Shown here: positions 17,601-29,449 of the stretch, piece after piece
How positions within the stretch are numbered: position 1 is the stretch's first letter
How the letters are laid out: each line of letters starts with the position of its first letter
Source: Cheilinus undulatus
Taxonomy: Eukaryota > Chordata > Actinopteri > Labriformes > Labridae
Assembly (NCBI RefSeq): GCF_018320785.1
Contig: NW_024571693.1
Span: forward strand, 46,001-110,000
DNA length: 64,000 nucleotides
Direction of reading: 5' to 3'
Notes under the pieces: generated by a model
Databases searched by the model: none
Seen by the model: only the letters and a program-made list of their open reading frames with translations
Told to the model about the DNA's origin: nothing
Translations under genes and position numbers: made by a program

Positions 17601-20600
17601 GAGATACAAAACATAAGAGACACGAGGAGGGGAGCAAGGGAACAAATACACACACAGGGAGTTAAACTAGACATGAAACATTGCACTCGGATGCAGGACA
17701 AAACAAGAGATCGCCAAAATAGGGTGGTCTCAGCTCGCCATTCGAGCCCTGTCGCAGTTCCTTTGCAGTGAGAACACAATCACCTCAGAAACCGGCACAA
17801 CTGACTCATAACTGTAGTACACACCGTAGTCGTGGGGCAGTAATGCGCCCTGCCAACCGTTCAGTAAAAACAATAGAAGAAAAAGGAATAGAAGAATCAG
17901 CAACAGAAGAAGAAGAGAAGGAGAGAAAAAAAAACAACAGATCTATCTGGATGAAATTAGTCGTGGCTCCGTGAGGCGGCACGTCTTCATTTTAACCAAT
18001 GCATCAGCACATTATTTTCGAAATATATTGTCCAAAAAAATGCATTTTTTGTTTATTTAGCAAACACTGGTACATCAACTAGATGAATGCTATAAAAAAA
18101 AAAAAAAACTAGCCACACACACTGCTGATGCTCCATGGCTGTTGTTTTTCCCCGTGGAAAGCGGTTAAGAACCTGAATGAATGAATGAAGATAAGGAAAC
18201 TCCCCCGCCTACCGGTAAGATTTCTGACCAATAAGAGACGAACTGGATTGCACGTGGCATTTGTTTACAACTTTGGACCGCAAGAGACTTTTGCCGTGTG
18301 AACACAAATGAACCAAGTGACAACTGAAACAAATGTATCGGTTTTGCCCCTGAATCGGAACAAAGCAAATGAGTCACAGGTGTGAATACACCCTGAAAGA
18401 CAACAAATAGTACACCAGAAACTACAACTAAGGAAGACAACAGCTACAACCACTGGGAATACAAAGAATAAAACACAAGGATGGAAATTCAAACACAGGC
18501 AGGGAAAAGGATTTACAAAAACACACTAGAACTATAAAAGAAACTACGACCTGGGAAAATCTACTACACAAAAAATGCAACACAAAACAAAATACTGGGA
18601 GCTAAAACTCTAGAATGAAATACAAAGGAAGTCAAAACCCTGAAACATAGGAGACTACAAGGTAAAACTTGAAAGGTAGAATGTAAAATAAACAGAAAAT
18701 CATGAAGGAAATACTGAAACACAAGAGATCATAAACTAAACACTAGAAACATGAAATGGAAAACATTGAAAAACTTATGAACATTATAAATCAAAACCTG
18801 GATCATGACACTTACCCTCTTCCCTTCTTTCTGTATAATGGACAAAGAAAAGTAGAAAATCAGTCATTCATAATGTGATCATCATTAAACATTAATCGTG
18901 CTTAAGCAGAGTGTCACCAAAGATGGATCCTGACAGCAGAACAAACTCAAACATCTTCATAAGACTCATATTACATTACTGATTGTATTTAATTAAGGAT
19001 AATTTTCTGTTTAAAATCAAATATTTGTTTTTATAAATCTGGTAGAGCAAAACTATTGAAACAACCACAAAGTGACGCTACAATTTCTGTTGGAATAAAA
19101 AATTATTTAATGCATGTTAAAAAGTGAATAATCTATATACTGAACTATGTTTCAATATACTTTTTTATCAAACATTTACGAGAACATTTTGTATCTTACT
19201 GTTTTGTGCTCGTCGCCTTCTTTCTGTATATAAAAGAAAGAAAAATGTTGTAAATCAGTCATTCATAATGTGATCATCATTAAACATTAATTGTGCTTAA
19301 GCAGAGAGTCACAAAACAAAGTAGCTCTATCATTTCTACAGAAATAAAGAAGAAATCAACTGATCAAACTGAATTATTGACTGTTTATAGATACTATATT
19401 GGTTGTGCTGAATACATGTTCAAATGAATTCTGAAATTTACATAAACTACAGTTGAAGAATGTTTTATTTCACAACAAGTTATCTTGTTTACATGTTTAA
19501 GAGCACATTTAGTTTCTTCCTGTCAAGGTCCTAAAAAACTCAAAAGAAGGACCCAAATACAGAACTCAAAAAAGGATTTAATACAAACAAAATAAGGCAA
19601 ATCCAAAAATGATAAAGTCCAATACAAGTAAAACTAAACTGAGGAACCACCAGGGAAAAATCTAAACTTACTTCAAAAAAAATCTAGCTAAAGGCAACAT
19701 ACACGGGAGGCACGAGGAAAGACACGAGGAGACAAACTGAGGATCACACTGAGAAGACATCTGGACAAAGTGACAAAGGACAGGGAGAAACACAGAACCT
19801 CTCCTTGTGATTGCACAAGGAGAGACAGGTGTGGTTAACGAGACAAGTGAAACTAGTGAGGGTAATCACAGTGGAGGGAAACTGAGGCAGGAAGAAAAAC
19901 TGGAATCACACACAAGGGAAGGCAACTACAAAATAAAACAGGAAACTTTACAATACACAAGAACACTGGACCAGGAAGAGATACAAAACATCAGTGACAC
20001 TAGAAGGGGAGCAAGGAAACAAATACAAACACAGGGAGTAAACTAAACATTAAACATTGCACTCGGATGCAGGACAAAACAAGAGATCGCCAAAATAGGG
20101 TGGTCTCAGCTCGCTTCCATTCGAGCCCTGTCGCAGTTCCTTTGCAGTGAGAACACAATCACCTCAGAAACCGGCACAACTGACTCATAACTGTAGTACA
20201 CACCGTAGTCGTGGGGGCAGTAATGCGCCCGGTTGCCAACCGTTCAGTAAAAACAATAGAAGAAAAAGGAATAGAAGAATCAGCAACAGAAGAAGAAGAG
20301 AAGGAGAGAAAAAAAAACAACAGATCTATCTGGATGAAATTAGTCGTGGCTCCGTGAGGCGGCACGTCTTCATTTTAACCAATGCATCAGCACATTATTT
20401 TCGAAATATATTGTCCAAAAAAATGCATTTTTTGTTTATTTAGCAAACACTGGTACATCAACTAGATGAATGCTATAAAAAAAAAAAAAAACTAGCCACA
20501 CACACTGCTGATGCTCCATGGCTGTTGTTTTTCCCCGTGGAAAGCGGTTAAGAACCTGAATGAATGAATGAAGATAAGGAAACTCCCCCGCCTACCGGTA

Positions 20601-23600
20601 AGATTTCTGACCAATAAGAGACGAACTGGATTGCACGTGGCATTTGTTTACAACTTTGGACCGCAAGAGACTTTTGCCGTGTGAACACAAATGAACCAAG
20701 TGACAACTGAAACAAATGTATCGGTTTTGCCCCTGAATCGGAACAAAGCAAATGAGTCACAGGTGTGAATACACCCTGAAAGACAACAAATAGTACACCA
20801 GAAACTACAACTAAGGAAGACAACAGCTACAACCACTGGGAATACAAAGAATAAAACACAAGGATGGAAATTCAAACACAGGCAGGGAAAAGGATTTACA
20901 AAAACACACTAGAACTATAAAAGAAACTACGACCTGGGAAAATCTACTACACAAAAAATGCAACACAAAACAAAATACTGGGAGCTAAAACTCTAGAATG
21001 AAATACAAAGGAAGTCAAAACCCTGAAACATAGGAGACTACAAGGTAAAACTTGAAAGGTAGAATGTAAAATAAACAGAAAATCATGAAGGAAATACTGA
21101 AACACAAGAGATCATAAACTAAACACTAGAAACATGAAATGGAAAACATTGAAAAACTTATGAACATTATAAATCAAAACCTGGATCATGACACTTACCC
21201 TCTTCCCTTCTTTCTGTATAATGGACAAAGAAAAGTAGAAAATCAGTCATTCATAATGTGATCATCATTAAACATTAATCGTGCTTAAGCAGAGTGTCAC
21301 CAAAGATGGATCCTGACAGCAGAACAAACTCAAACATCTTCATAAGACTCATATTACATTACTGATTGTATTTAATTAAGGATAATTTTCTGTTTAAAAT
21401 CAAATATTTGTTTTTATAAATCTGGTAGAGCAAAACTATTGAAACAACCACAAAGTGACGCTACAATTTCTGTTGGAATAAAAAATTATTTAATGCATGT
21501 TAAAAAGTGAATAATCTATATACTGAACTATGTTTCAATATACTTTTTTATCAAACATTTACGAGAACATTTTGTATCTTACTGTTTTGTGCTCGTCGCC
21601 TTCTTTCTGTATATAAAAGAAAGAAAAATGTTGTAAATCAGTCATTCATAATGTGATCATCATTAAACATTAATTGTGCTTAAGCAGAGAGTCACAAAAC
21701 AAAGTAGCTCTATCATTTCTACAGAAATAAAGAAGAAATCAACTGATCAAACTGAATTATTGACTGTTTATAGATACTATATTGGTTGTGCTGAATACAT
21801 GTTCAAATGAATATCTAAATTCTGAAATTTACATAAACTACAGTTGAAGAATGTTTTATTTTGTAATAAGTTGTCTTTTCACATGCTTAGGAGCACATTT
21901 AGTTTCTTCCTGTCAAGGTTGTAAAAAACTCAAAAGTAGGACCCAAATACAGAACTCAAAAAATGATTTAATGCATGTTAAAAAGTGAATAATCTATATA
22001 CTGAATTGCTTTCAGGACATATAAAGTTGTATTGAATATTGAACTATTTTTCAATATACTTTTTTATCAAACATTTACAAGAATATTTTGTATCTTACCT
22101 AACATTGCTCTTTGCTGTCTTCCTTTATATAAGAGAAAGAAAAGAATGTTGTTAATCCGTCATTAATGATGTGATCATTATCAGTCACTGACCATGCTTT
22201 AGCATTGTTTTATATTTGATAGTGACAGTGGAAAGAACATAAGGTACTCCTTCATCAGACTTAAACCACAGAACTGATCTGTAGGTGATTCTGACTTCTT
22301 GTTTAAAATCAAATATTATCACTTATAAATATGTTAGAGCAAAACTACTGAAAAAACTCATTATTACTGAATATTTTATCAACACAAAGAATTCTGGCTT
22401 CTTACCCCTCATGCACTTGCAGATGAAATATGCAGCTACCACATAGACAATCCCTACTGCTACAAAGATGGATATCCAGACTATAAAACAAATGGATAAA
22501 ACAAAAAGTCAAATCTATTTGGATGATATTGGCTAACGCTTTTGTTTGATTTTGTGGTATTGTTAATATGCAATGTTTGTATGAAGATAAAAAATCTGTG
22601 CTTATAATGAGGATGTTTGTCAGTGGAACTACTCACACACAGCGATGGGGTTTGTGACGCTTTCACTGGTTTCATTGCTGACTGGGTTCATCATCAAACA
22701 TCTGAAACTGAACCCTGAACTGAAATCCAAAAAATGCTAAACATTCAGAGAAAGAAAATCATGAATAAGGATAAAAGCTCACTAGCATTGAGGATGACAG
22801 TATTGTGAAGAAAGATTAATGTTAGTTTTTCATACATTTCTTATAATCAACTCCTCATATGAAGGTCCATGCTTGCCATCTATAAACCACGTATAAGTGA
22901 TTGGTTCAGCCTCTGCAGTGTTGCCTTTACAGGTCAGGCGACAGTAGGTCTTCCAAGTGTCACAGGATGTTTCTACAGAGGGTTTAGCTACACGAGCTGA
23001 AAGAGCATTTGAAGAAAGAGCAAAGATACGGGGTACTTTAGAGGACTTGAGGTCAAAAGAATTTTAAGAATGATCTGGTGGTTAAACTTTATTTAAAAAT
23101 CACCACTCACAGATAACAGAGAGCTGAGTTTTGTTGAAGACTTTGCCGTTAATCTCTGGTGTGTAGATGCCGCTGTCATTCAGGTTAAGATCTTTGATGG
23201 TCAGTGCTCCAGTATCAGTGTTCACCTCACAACGACCTAAAATCATGATCAGACATGGTGACATGTGACAGCAGGTGTCAGGGAAAATGTATGTATAGGG
23301 GGGAGAAATTGAATAAAACTAAATAAAAAAATAAAAAAACAACTGTGGTTAATATTTGTTTTTTAATTTCATGGTTCAACTGCATTACTCATCCACAGAA
23401 AAATAGAGTAACCATAAATCTAACACAAGTCTAAGTCTTTAAGGATGGGATAATATCACAGGCTGCATTCATGGACTTCAGTAACTTTAAAGACTTCTGC
23501 ACCCCCAAACACCTAAAACCACCCAGAAAACACAATAAAACAACTCAGAATAGAACAAGCTTGACTGATTCAAACCAAGACAGAAAGACAACCCAAAACA

Positions 23601-26600
23601 CATAAAAGTCCTGTCTTGACTTTTGCTGACACAGAAGTATCATACCTGATAAAACATCTTACACTGAAAACATGTGAAAGGAGCACCCACATTTACATCC
23701 TAAAATGAACTGAAATCATAACCTTTATCTCTCTTTCTTACCCATTTAAACACTCAGATTGATGCTAAAAGCAAATTAAAGGCCGTTATAAAGTCACTGG
23801 TCATTTACTTCAGCACAGATCAGTGGCTGATTTATTCTAATACCTTGAAGTTTGTTTCTCTGTTAACATATCAAAAACTATGATTTAATCAAGCTGAATA
23901 AATATATATAAGTACATCAGTGAGTAAATTTACCTTCAAACTGGCCAAGGCACTCAGACTCGTCTCCATACCACCCTGCTGCAATATTTTCATTGTGTTT
24001 CCACTCTATTCTTTGGATAGTATCAGTCATTGGGGGTGGTCTGAGGATCACATCTTCACCTTTAGCTCCGTAAACTGGGACAGCTGTAGAAAAAAAAAAT
24101 GCACCAAATGTCATCATTTAACTCTTAAATACACTGCCTTTGCAAGTCAGGAGACAGCTGGTCATCTCAGTGTTGCAGGATGTTTCTACAGAGGGTTTAG
24201 CTACACGAGCTGACAGAAGAAAGAGCAAAGATACGGGGTACTTTAGGGGACTTGAGATCAAAAGAATTTTAAGAATGATCTGGAGGTGAAACTTTATTTA
24301 AACAATTACCACTCACGGATAACAGAGAGCTGAGTCTTGCTTAAGACTTTGCCGTTAATCTCTGGTGTGTAGATGCCGCTGTCATTCAGGTTGATTTTTT
24401 TGATGGTCAGTTCTCCAGTATCAGTGTCCACCTCACAGCGACCTAAAATCATGAACAGACATGGTTAGGCTACACGTGACACCAGACAGAGAAGAAAATT
24501 TAAAACAGGGAGAAATGGGGAAAAAAACACTGTGGTGGGTCTCTGCTCTTTATTATTATTTTATTCTATGTTTCAACTGCATTACTCATCAGCAGACAAC
24601 TTCTTTAACCACAGACTTTGCACAAGCATACATCTTTAAAGATGGATTGCATTAATGGTCTTTAGTGAGTTAAAACATTTCTGTACCTTGAAAAAATGTT
24701 TTAATGAATTGCCTCATAATCCTTGGGTTTATTAGTAAACTCAGTCCAGATCAGGGGTTAAATGCTCTTTAAAGGTATTTTTTGATTTATTATTTTAAAT
24801 TTGAGAGCTTTGAAGGAATTTTAAGTCTAAACAGTCATTAAAAATACACTCAAGCAATCCCTTTACTTCAAGTTTCCATAAAATGACTGTAATAACTGAA
24901 CTAAGGTGGATATTAATGGATTCCAGTCATGGTTACCTTGTATTCTGTTTCTGTGGTGTAGTGGTGAGCTAAGAAGAAAAGCTGGGTGGTTTCTGTGGTA
25001 ATGTGATGTAGAAATGTTTTAAACAGAGACTTCAGTGTCCATATGTGTGGCTAAGACTTTGTACAATCTGCGTTTTCTTTTAAAGACATAATAGTGTAAT
25101 AATCCTCCTACACATTTGAAACTTGCAGACTTCCACACTGTCTCACCAGAAGTAAAAAAGTCGATTTTAAGGGACCAGTCTTGTCAGCATTATTTTATAT
25201 TTTGATAACTGCTCAAAAACAGAAATATCCTAATAATATTGTGTGTTTTTTTCTCTACTCTCATGAAAGTGCTAATGTGTCTCTGTGTGTGTGTGAGTGT
25301 TCACATGCTTGTAGATGACTGATTTGATCTGTTTTATTGTTACTATTTATCTGCCCAGGGATGTGTAGCGTTAAAAAGTTGATAAGTGAATATTATCAAC
25401 AAACCTCGTACAAGAATAGGGCGCCACCGCTTATGCGTTCTAAAATGGCTTCTCTTTAAGAAGGAAAAGGGAGGGGTTTGTTTTCTCAGTCATCCTAGGG
25501 TTCGATCACCACTCTTCACCAAGTTAGTAACTTAATGAGATAATGTATAGCATTAGCAGATTTATATCACTGTAGAATTATGTAACACCGATCAACTATG
25601 ACACAACAAATATTAGAAATATAGCTAATTGGTTATAAACACTGAGTAAACACACAGAAGATCTCATCACAGCTATAATGGGTGCAACAGAACTTGACCA
25701 CAAGGTGGCAATGTGGATCCATGGTAGATTTTCAACCTGGGCCTGTCAGCCTGGATAAAAGTCACTCAATTAATTCCTCCATAAAACTAAGTCATAGAGA
25801 AATAAAAAACATCATTGTGTTACTTATGATTAAAATAAACAAAACAAAGCGAGGGATGACCATAAGGCCCAATGACCTTGACCCTCAAAATTTAACCAGC
25901 TCATCCATGAGATAGAGTGGGGTTTGTGCAATGTCTGAAAAAAAAACCCAACATAAATAAAAGTATTCTAGAGAGATTACATTCACAAGAAGGTCCAGAA
26001 AGGACTGACAACCCAAAAACATCTTATTTACACTGAAAACATGTGAAAGCCCCACATCAATCTATATCTTAAAATAAACTTTAACTGCAATCTTAACCTG
26101 TCTCATTTTAAAAGTTTTCTCCCCTAGAAAAACACTCAAACCAGTGCAAAAAGCATACAGAAGGATAAAAGATCACAGATATCATAATTGTTCCCCGGGG
26201 AAGTCAGCTCACATTGAGCTGTTCAAGAGGCTGATGGCAGTCAGAGATAAATAGTTTTTGGTTAAATAGTTCTACATGTAACATATCTGGGGTCAGACAG
26301 GAGCAGCGAAACCTCCTTGATAAAGGTTTGGTTCATCCAGGATCAACTGGGCCTTTTTAAGAGTTCTGGCTTTATATCATTTAAACAGTTCATTCAGAGT
26401 AGTGCAGCAATTTTGTAGCACATATTGACTAAGACCAGCAACCTGTTCTTGTTTTTTAAATGACCACAATAAAGTCACTCTTAAATACTTACAAATGCCT
26501 TTTATTTGACAAACTAAGTAGTCGAATTTGGATCAAAGTGCTTTTGTTTTTAAGTGTAAATTAATAAGTATATTTGAAAGAAAAGTTACCTTTAAACTGG

Positions 26601-28046
26601 CCAAGGCACTCAAACTCGTCTCCATACCACCCTGCTGCAATATCTTCATTGTGTTTCCACTCTATTCTCTGGATAGGAAGATCCATGGGGGGTGGACTGA
26701 GGACAGCATCTTTACCTACAGCCACGGAAATTTGGTCATCTGTTAAAAAAAGGACACCAAAGGTCATTATTAAATATTTGTAGTCTTTTCTAAGTTGTCT
26801 AAATCACATTTGGAACAATTTCTTAATTCATGTGCAAAAAAAAATAAAAAATAAATTCCTAAAGCAGAGGTTATGCTACAAACGTTTTCCCCACACAACT
26901 AAGACAGAATCTACAGCAACATAATTTATTTATTTATTCATTTAAATTTATTTAACCTTATTTAACCAGGAAAACCTCACTGAGATTAAGAATCTCAGCA
27001 GCACAATGAACAGAGCTGCAAACATGAAACATTAAACATAAGAAACACTACAAACACAGATCAACCAACGACTGGTTCACAGAGCAGAAAGTCATCAGTC
27101 AAAACATCTACAACCTGATCAATCTTCCTCTAATACCTTCAGTCTATCTGTAGATTTTTAAAACAACTTTAATAGACCAGCTCTCCCAGACATTCATGTT
27201 CCTGCAGAACATTCAAGGCTGTTACCTGAAACTCCTTTTACCATCCCATGACTGAATTTGGGCACAGAGAGCAAAAGAAAATAAAGACTGGAGCTTCTCT
27301 GCCTTTCCACAAGTATGTTGGAAGCAGGTTAAGTTAAGCTTTATAAATGATGACATGAGTGGTCAAAGAGGGCCAACCAACTCGATCATACAATGATAAG
27401 TTCAGGACTTTAAGGTTCGTTATAAACCTCAGTGTCCCATGATAAACAGTATCTAAAGATTTAAGGCAGTGAGAAGATGCATGCATGTACAGGACATCAC
27501 AGTAATCAAGAAACTGCATACAAGTGGCAGTAACAAGTCTTTTATTTTAAAGAAAAACAAGACATTTTCTGGAGAAATATAAGATAAGTGGAGATTTCAA
27601 AACAAAAAAGGTCTATGTTGTATAAAATCAAGCGGTTGAGTGAAATACGTCTGAACTTGGATTAAAACTTTACCCAAGTATACTAATCCACTTGAGGGTA
27701 AAGTAAGACCGGCAGACAAAGCGACAAAGTATTAACGGTTAGCTGAATTCATAACAACAAAACTGACAGGCCTCAGACGCCATTGCGCATGTCCTGAATG
27801 TTAACGCACCCAACACTGAAGTAATGTTTTACATTTGACTCTACACACTTCATATCAACCAGAAAAATGGATTTTAAAATCTCAAAAACAACAGATTTAG
27901 TAGTATCAACCCAGAGAACGGATTTTTAAATCTCCTTAACAATTATTATATTTAGTAGCATTTCAACACTTACCGTCGTTGGGTGACGCAGAAAAAAACA
28001 ACAGGAAGACGTAAAATAATCCCAACGGTTTGAGCGCGCGCCACAT
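14554..28046 (-). CDS. Gene B: CD2/SLAM-like receptor, V-V-C2-TM with microexon tail
   Basis: Complete minus-strand model. Exons: signal 27,974-28,046; V1 26,590-26,739 + 24,317-24,442; V2 23,934-24,083 + 23,111-23,236; C2 22,836-22,996 + 22,637-22,736; TM 22,406-22,480; tail 22,099-22,122, 21,583-21,606, 21,199-21,213, 19,200-19,223, 18,816-18,830, 16,689-16,712, 16,056-16,103, 15,896-15,934, 15,676-15,738; terminal 14,554-14,690. These sum to 1,374 nt, exactly 457 codons plus stop, with every junction in frame. A C2 domain that once stood between V1 and V2 is destroyed. The family suggests a type I membrane receptor of immune cells, but no ITSM (T-x-Y-x-x-V/I) is seen in the tail. Which tail exons are used together is not knowable from sequence. 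Confidence 0.78.
14722..15350. mobile_element. Non-autonomous hAT-like element in gene B tail intron
   Basis: 629-bp insert with ends CAGTAGTGTAACATC and, inverted, CAGTGGCGTAAATATC. It is flanked by an 8-bp target-site duplication (14,714-14,721 and 15,351-15,358, one mismatch). The same intron of gene C lacks it. The plus-strand ORF inside has no transposase motif. Confidence 0.75.
15676..22122 (-). CDS. Gene B cytoplasmic tail: nine small phase-1 exons
   Basis: In transcript order: 22,099-22,122 (G-R-Q-Q-R-A-M-L), 21,583-21,606 (E-R-R-R-R-A-Q-N), 21,199-21,213 (15 nt, E-R-R-E-E), 19,200-19,223 and 18,816-18,830 (repeat of the previous two), 16,689-16,712 (E-R-R-R-R-A-Q-N again), 16,056-16,103 (G-T-E-Q-E-M-R-P-L-N-E-S-P-H-G-E), 15,896-15,934 (G-Q-T-D-T-T-Q-H-L-S-D-G-A), 15,676-15,738 (V-A-S-G-I-Q-R-T-T-P). 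Each has AG and GT borders, a length divisible by three, and phase 1. The first six are basic; the last three are polar. The repeated E-R-R-R-R-A-Q-N exons come from the 2.38-kb duplication. The last exon could also start nine bases later at an inner CAG. Confidence 0.7.
16426..16455. repeat. Perfect 30-bp palindrome at a former microexon
   Basis: The first 15 bases (TTGTATCTTACCTTA) are followed directly by their reverse complement. The text up to TCTTACC is the normal splice-donor context of a microexon; the exon and its acceptor are gone. Confidence 0.85.
17149..18810. mobile_element. TIR element of unknown family, copy 1
   Basis: 1.66-kb insert with ends TGTCAAGGTCCT and, inverted, TGTCATGATCCA. 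It interrupts the expected text between TTTCTT and TACC just downstream of a 15-nt microexon. It has no coding capacity I can support; the ORFs are short and antisense to each other. Superfamily not identified. Confidence 0.6.
19521..21193. mobile_element. TIR element of unknown family, copy 2
   Basis: Nearly identical to the copy at 17,149-18,810 and at the same place in its unit, so it was copied by tandem duplication and not by a new insertion. A third stub (21,911-21,960) holds only the first 50 bases before jumping into microexon intron sequence. Confidence 0.65.
22406..22480 (-). CDS. Gene B transmembrane exon
   Basis: 75 nt encoding F-W-I-S-I-F-V-A-V-G-I-V-Y-V-V-A-A-Y-F-I, then C-K-C-M-R. 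A single hydrophobic helix ends in a basic stop-transfer. Phase 1 at both ends. Confidence 0.82.
22637..22996 (-). CDS. Gene B C2 domain (two exons)
   Basis: First half 22,836-22,996 (161 nt): S-R-V-A-K-P-S-V-E-T-S-C-D-T-W-K-T-Y-C-R-L-T-C, then Y-T-W-F-I-D-G-K-H-G. Its donor is AAT|GTATGA rather than AAG|GTATGA. Second half 22,637-22,736 (100 nt) starts H-F-L-D-F-S-S-G-F-S-F-R-C-L-M-M-N-P-V-S; it is 12 nt longer than in gene C, and inner AGs could trim it in frame. Ends phase 1 at GTGAGT. Confidence 0.76.
23111..24083 (-). CDS. Gene B V domain 2 (two exons)
   Basis: First half 23,934-24,083 (150 nt) is the 'V-Y-G-A-K-G-E-D-V-I-L' subtype found in V2-V4 of gene A. Second half 23,111-23,236 (126 nt): G-R-C-E-V-N-T-D-T-G, L-N-D-S-G-I-Y-T-P-E-I-N-G-K-V-F. 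The CTACAG acceptor is intact here. Confidence 0.77.
24134..24209 (-). pseudogene. Gene B truncated C2 exon (relic)
   Basis: The acceptor and the first half of a C2 exon remain (S-R-V-A-K-P-S-V-E-T-S-C ... S-C-L-L-T-C-K-G). At about 24,134 the sequence jumps into intron text that belongs upstream of a V exon. The W-F-I-D-G half, the donor and the following C2 exon are gone, and the frame meets a stop (V-F-K-S-stop). If skipped, V1 joins V2 in phase 1. Confidence 0.75.
24317..26739 (-). CDS. Gene B V domain 1 (two exons)
   Basis: First half 26,590-26,739 (150 nt): D-Q-I-S-V-A-V-G-K-D-A-V-L-S-P-P-P-M-D-L, I-E-W-K-H-N, and E-C-L-G-Q-F-K. Second half 24,317-24,442 (126 nt): G-R-C-E-V-D-T-D-T-G, L-N-D-S-G-I-Y-T-P-E-I-N-G-K. 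Splice sites are canonical and phase 1. The 'D-A-V-L' subtype matches the first V of A and C. Confidence 0.77.
25365..25690. other. Insert of unknown type in gene B V intron
   Basis: Relative to the same intron in A and C, gene B carries about 300 bp of unrelated sequence starting after CTGCCCAGGGATG. It has no clear TIRs or coding potential. Confidence 0.4.
27974..28046 (-). CDS. Gene B exon 1: signal peptide
   Basis: ATG at 28,046 opens MWRALKPLGLFYVFLLFFSA, a signal peptide with a hydrophobic core. The exon is 73 nt, phase 1, with a GTAAG donor. The upstream flank differs from genes A and C. Confidence 0.8.
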
Positions 28047-28200
28047 CTTTTTCACGGGATACACCGACACATAGGCTACGTGGACCACTCTTTTCTGATT
28101 AATTTAACTAATTACAGGTAGCAGAAACTTCTTAGACAAGTAACCAGGAAATGAAATTTGACGGGTGCTGGTCACGGACAAAACCGAAAGTAAATTCTAG

Positions 28201-28725
28201 CAGTGGTGGGTTGTTCATGAACGAGCTGTTTCAAAAACTCGACTCTTCTACGTGAATCTTAAAATCAGGATTCTGTTGGAGAACCGTTCAATATGACTAT
28301 TTCTTTTAGCTATAATTGTTTTTTAATGTATTGTTTGTTTCTGTGTTATGTGATTGATTAGTAGGGACAATCTTTACTCCACACTACTATAGGCTGAATG
28401 TGCACAAGGGACACAAACATAATGGTGTAACACTGTTTTATTTCAGGTGTGTCATACAGCTCGGCCAGGGAGCTAATTTCATCTGACCCACAATGTATTT
28501 TTGGGAACAAATGTACATAAAAACAACAACAACAAAAAAAAAACGATTTTTTTATTAATAAAAATTTGGCATGATAGGAGTAAAATACCAGTACAAATAT
28601 CAATGACATGCAATATGACATTCCATGACATTGTTAATTTTGGAAGGTCAGATGAAACCAATTTGGTACCAAAATGTAGACCCGTTTGGGAGCCGAAAGA
28701 GCCGACTCTTCCTGCTGAGCTAGGC
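28201..28725. mobile_element. Probable short DNA transposon upstream of gene B
   Basis: Starts CAGTGGTGGGTTGTTC and ends in text that inverts to CAGCAGGAAGAGTCGG, typical of short fish hAT-type elements. A target duplication is not convincing. The ORFs in it are not supported. Confidence 0.4.
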
Positions 28726-28844
28726 AGGAGGAGAGGAGGATGAAGTAATGGCTGGAGGTACCAGAGCTGTCTTGTGCAGGGCCACTCCTTCTGGAACTTG
28801 GTCCCATTTCCACACAAGACCTCTAGAGCTCAGTCAGCCTGGAC

Positions 28845-28852
28845 TACACCCA

Positions 28853-28888
<36 letters not shown>

Positions 28889-28890
28889 AG
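28845..28890. repeat. (CA)n microsatellite
   Basis: About 20 CA units with two interruptions, between genes B and C. Confidence 0.85.
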
Positions 28891-28894
28891 ATAC

Positions 28895-29200
28895 TGAGAT
28901 TCCATGTTGTTGAGCAAGAGGTGAACTTAAGTCCGGCTGACCTTGAATTTTAATGTACAACCTCTAAAATCCAAGCAGTTTATCTGTGAGTCAGAGTGAA
29001 TTTTTGGACAAAACATGAACACTGAAATCTTTACATAGTTTTTGCAAGCCGGGGTTGTAAAGTAGGCCTAATTACCTTGTGCTCTGACCTTTACCCCCTT
29101 AAATTAAACTGATTAGTCCTTGAGATAAAGTGGATCATAGTGCTTGGCAGGAAATGCCAAAAAGCATTTTAGAGATGTTGCAATCACAAGTAAGGGGAAA
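28895..29200. repeat. Intergenic block shared with 49,625-49,820
   Basis: TTCCATGTTGTT ... GTACAACCTCTAAAA ... CTTGTGCTC ... GAGATA(A/G)AGTGGATC recurs in the C-B and D-C spacers in the same order. It shows that spacers were duplicated with the genes and locates where gene D's 3' end should be. Confidence 0.75.
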
Positions 29201-29449
29201 ACCTCAGGTCAAAATCAGAGTGGATATTTGTCAACAGTTACAGAAAAAAAAATCTGAAAGCACTACTGAACTTCAAAATTGACCAGAATGTAAATCACAA
29301 ACAGTAAATAAGTCTCCTGTATGGTTGAGCTAGAAGATGAAGTCTCAAAATCCCCCCTAGTTATTCAGATCAGTCCTTTGGGGAATGTGAATGTCTTGAT
29401 CTAACTTTACAGTATAAAGAAAAATCTGAAACACATTATCAGTGTCAAG

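Larger units (their letters stand above)
16480..21960. repeat. 2.38-kb tandem duplication in gene B tail
   Basis: Two near-identical units (about 16,480-18,980 and 18,985-21,360; offset 2,372-2,383) and a partial third to 21,960. Each full unit holds a 24-nt microexon, a 15-nt microexon and the TIR element. Confidence 0.88.

Noticed and set aside
17296..18492. Several minus- and plus-strand ORFs repeated at 19.7-20.9 kb
   Set aside because: They lie inside the duplicated TIR element, overlap on both strands and show no transposase motif; repetition comes from the tandem duplication.
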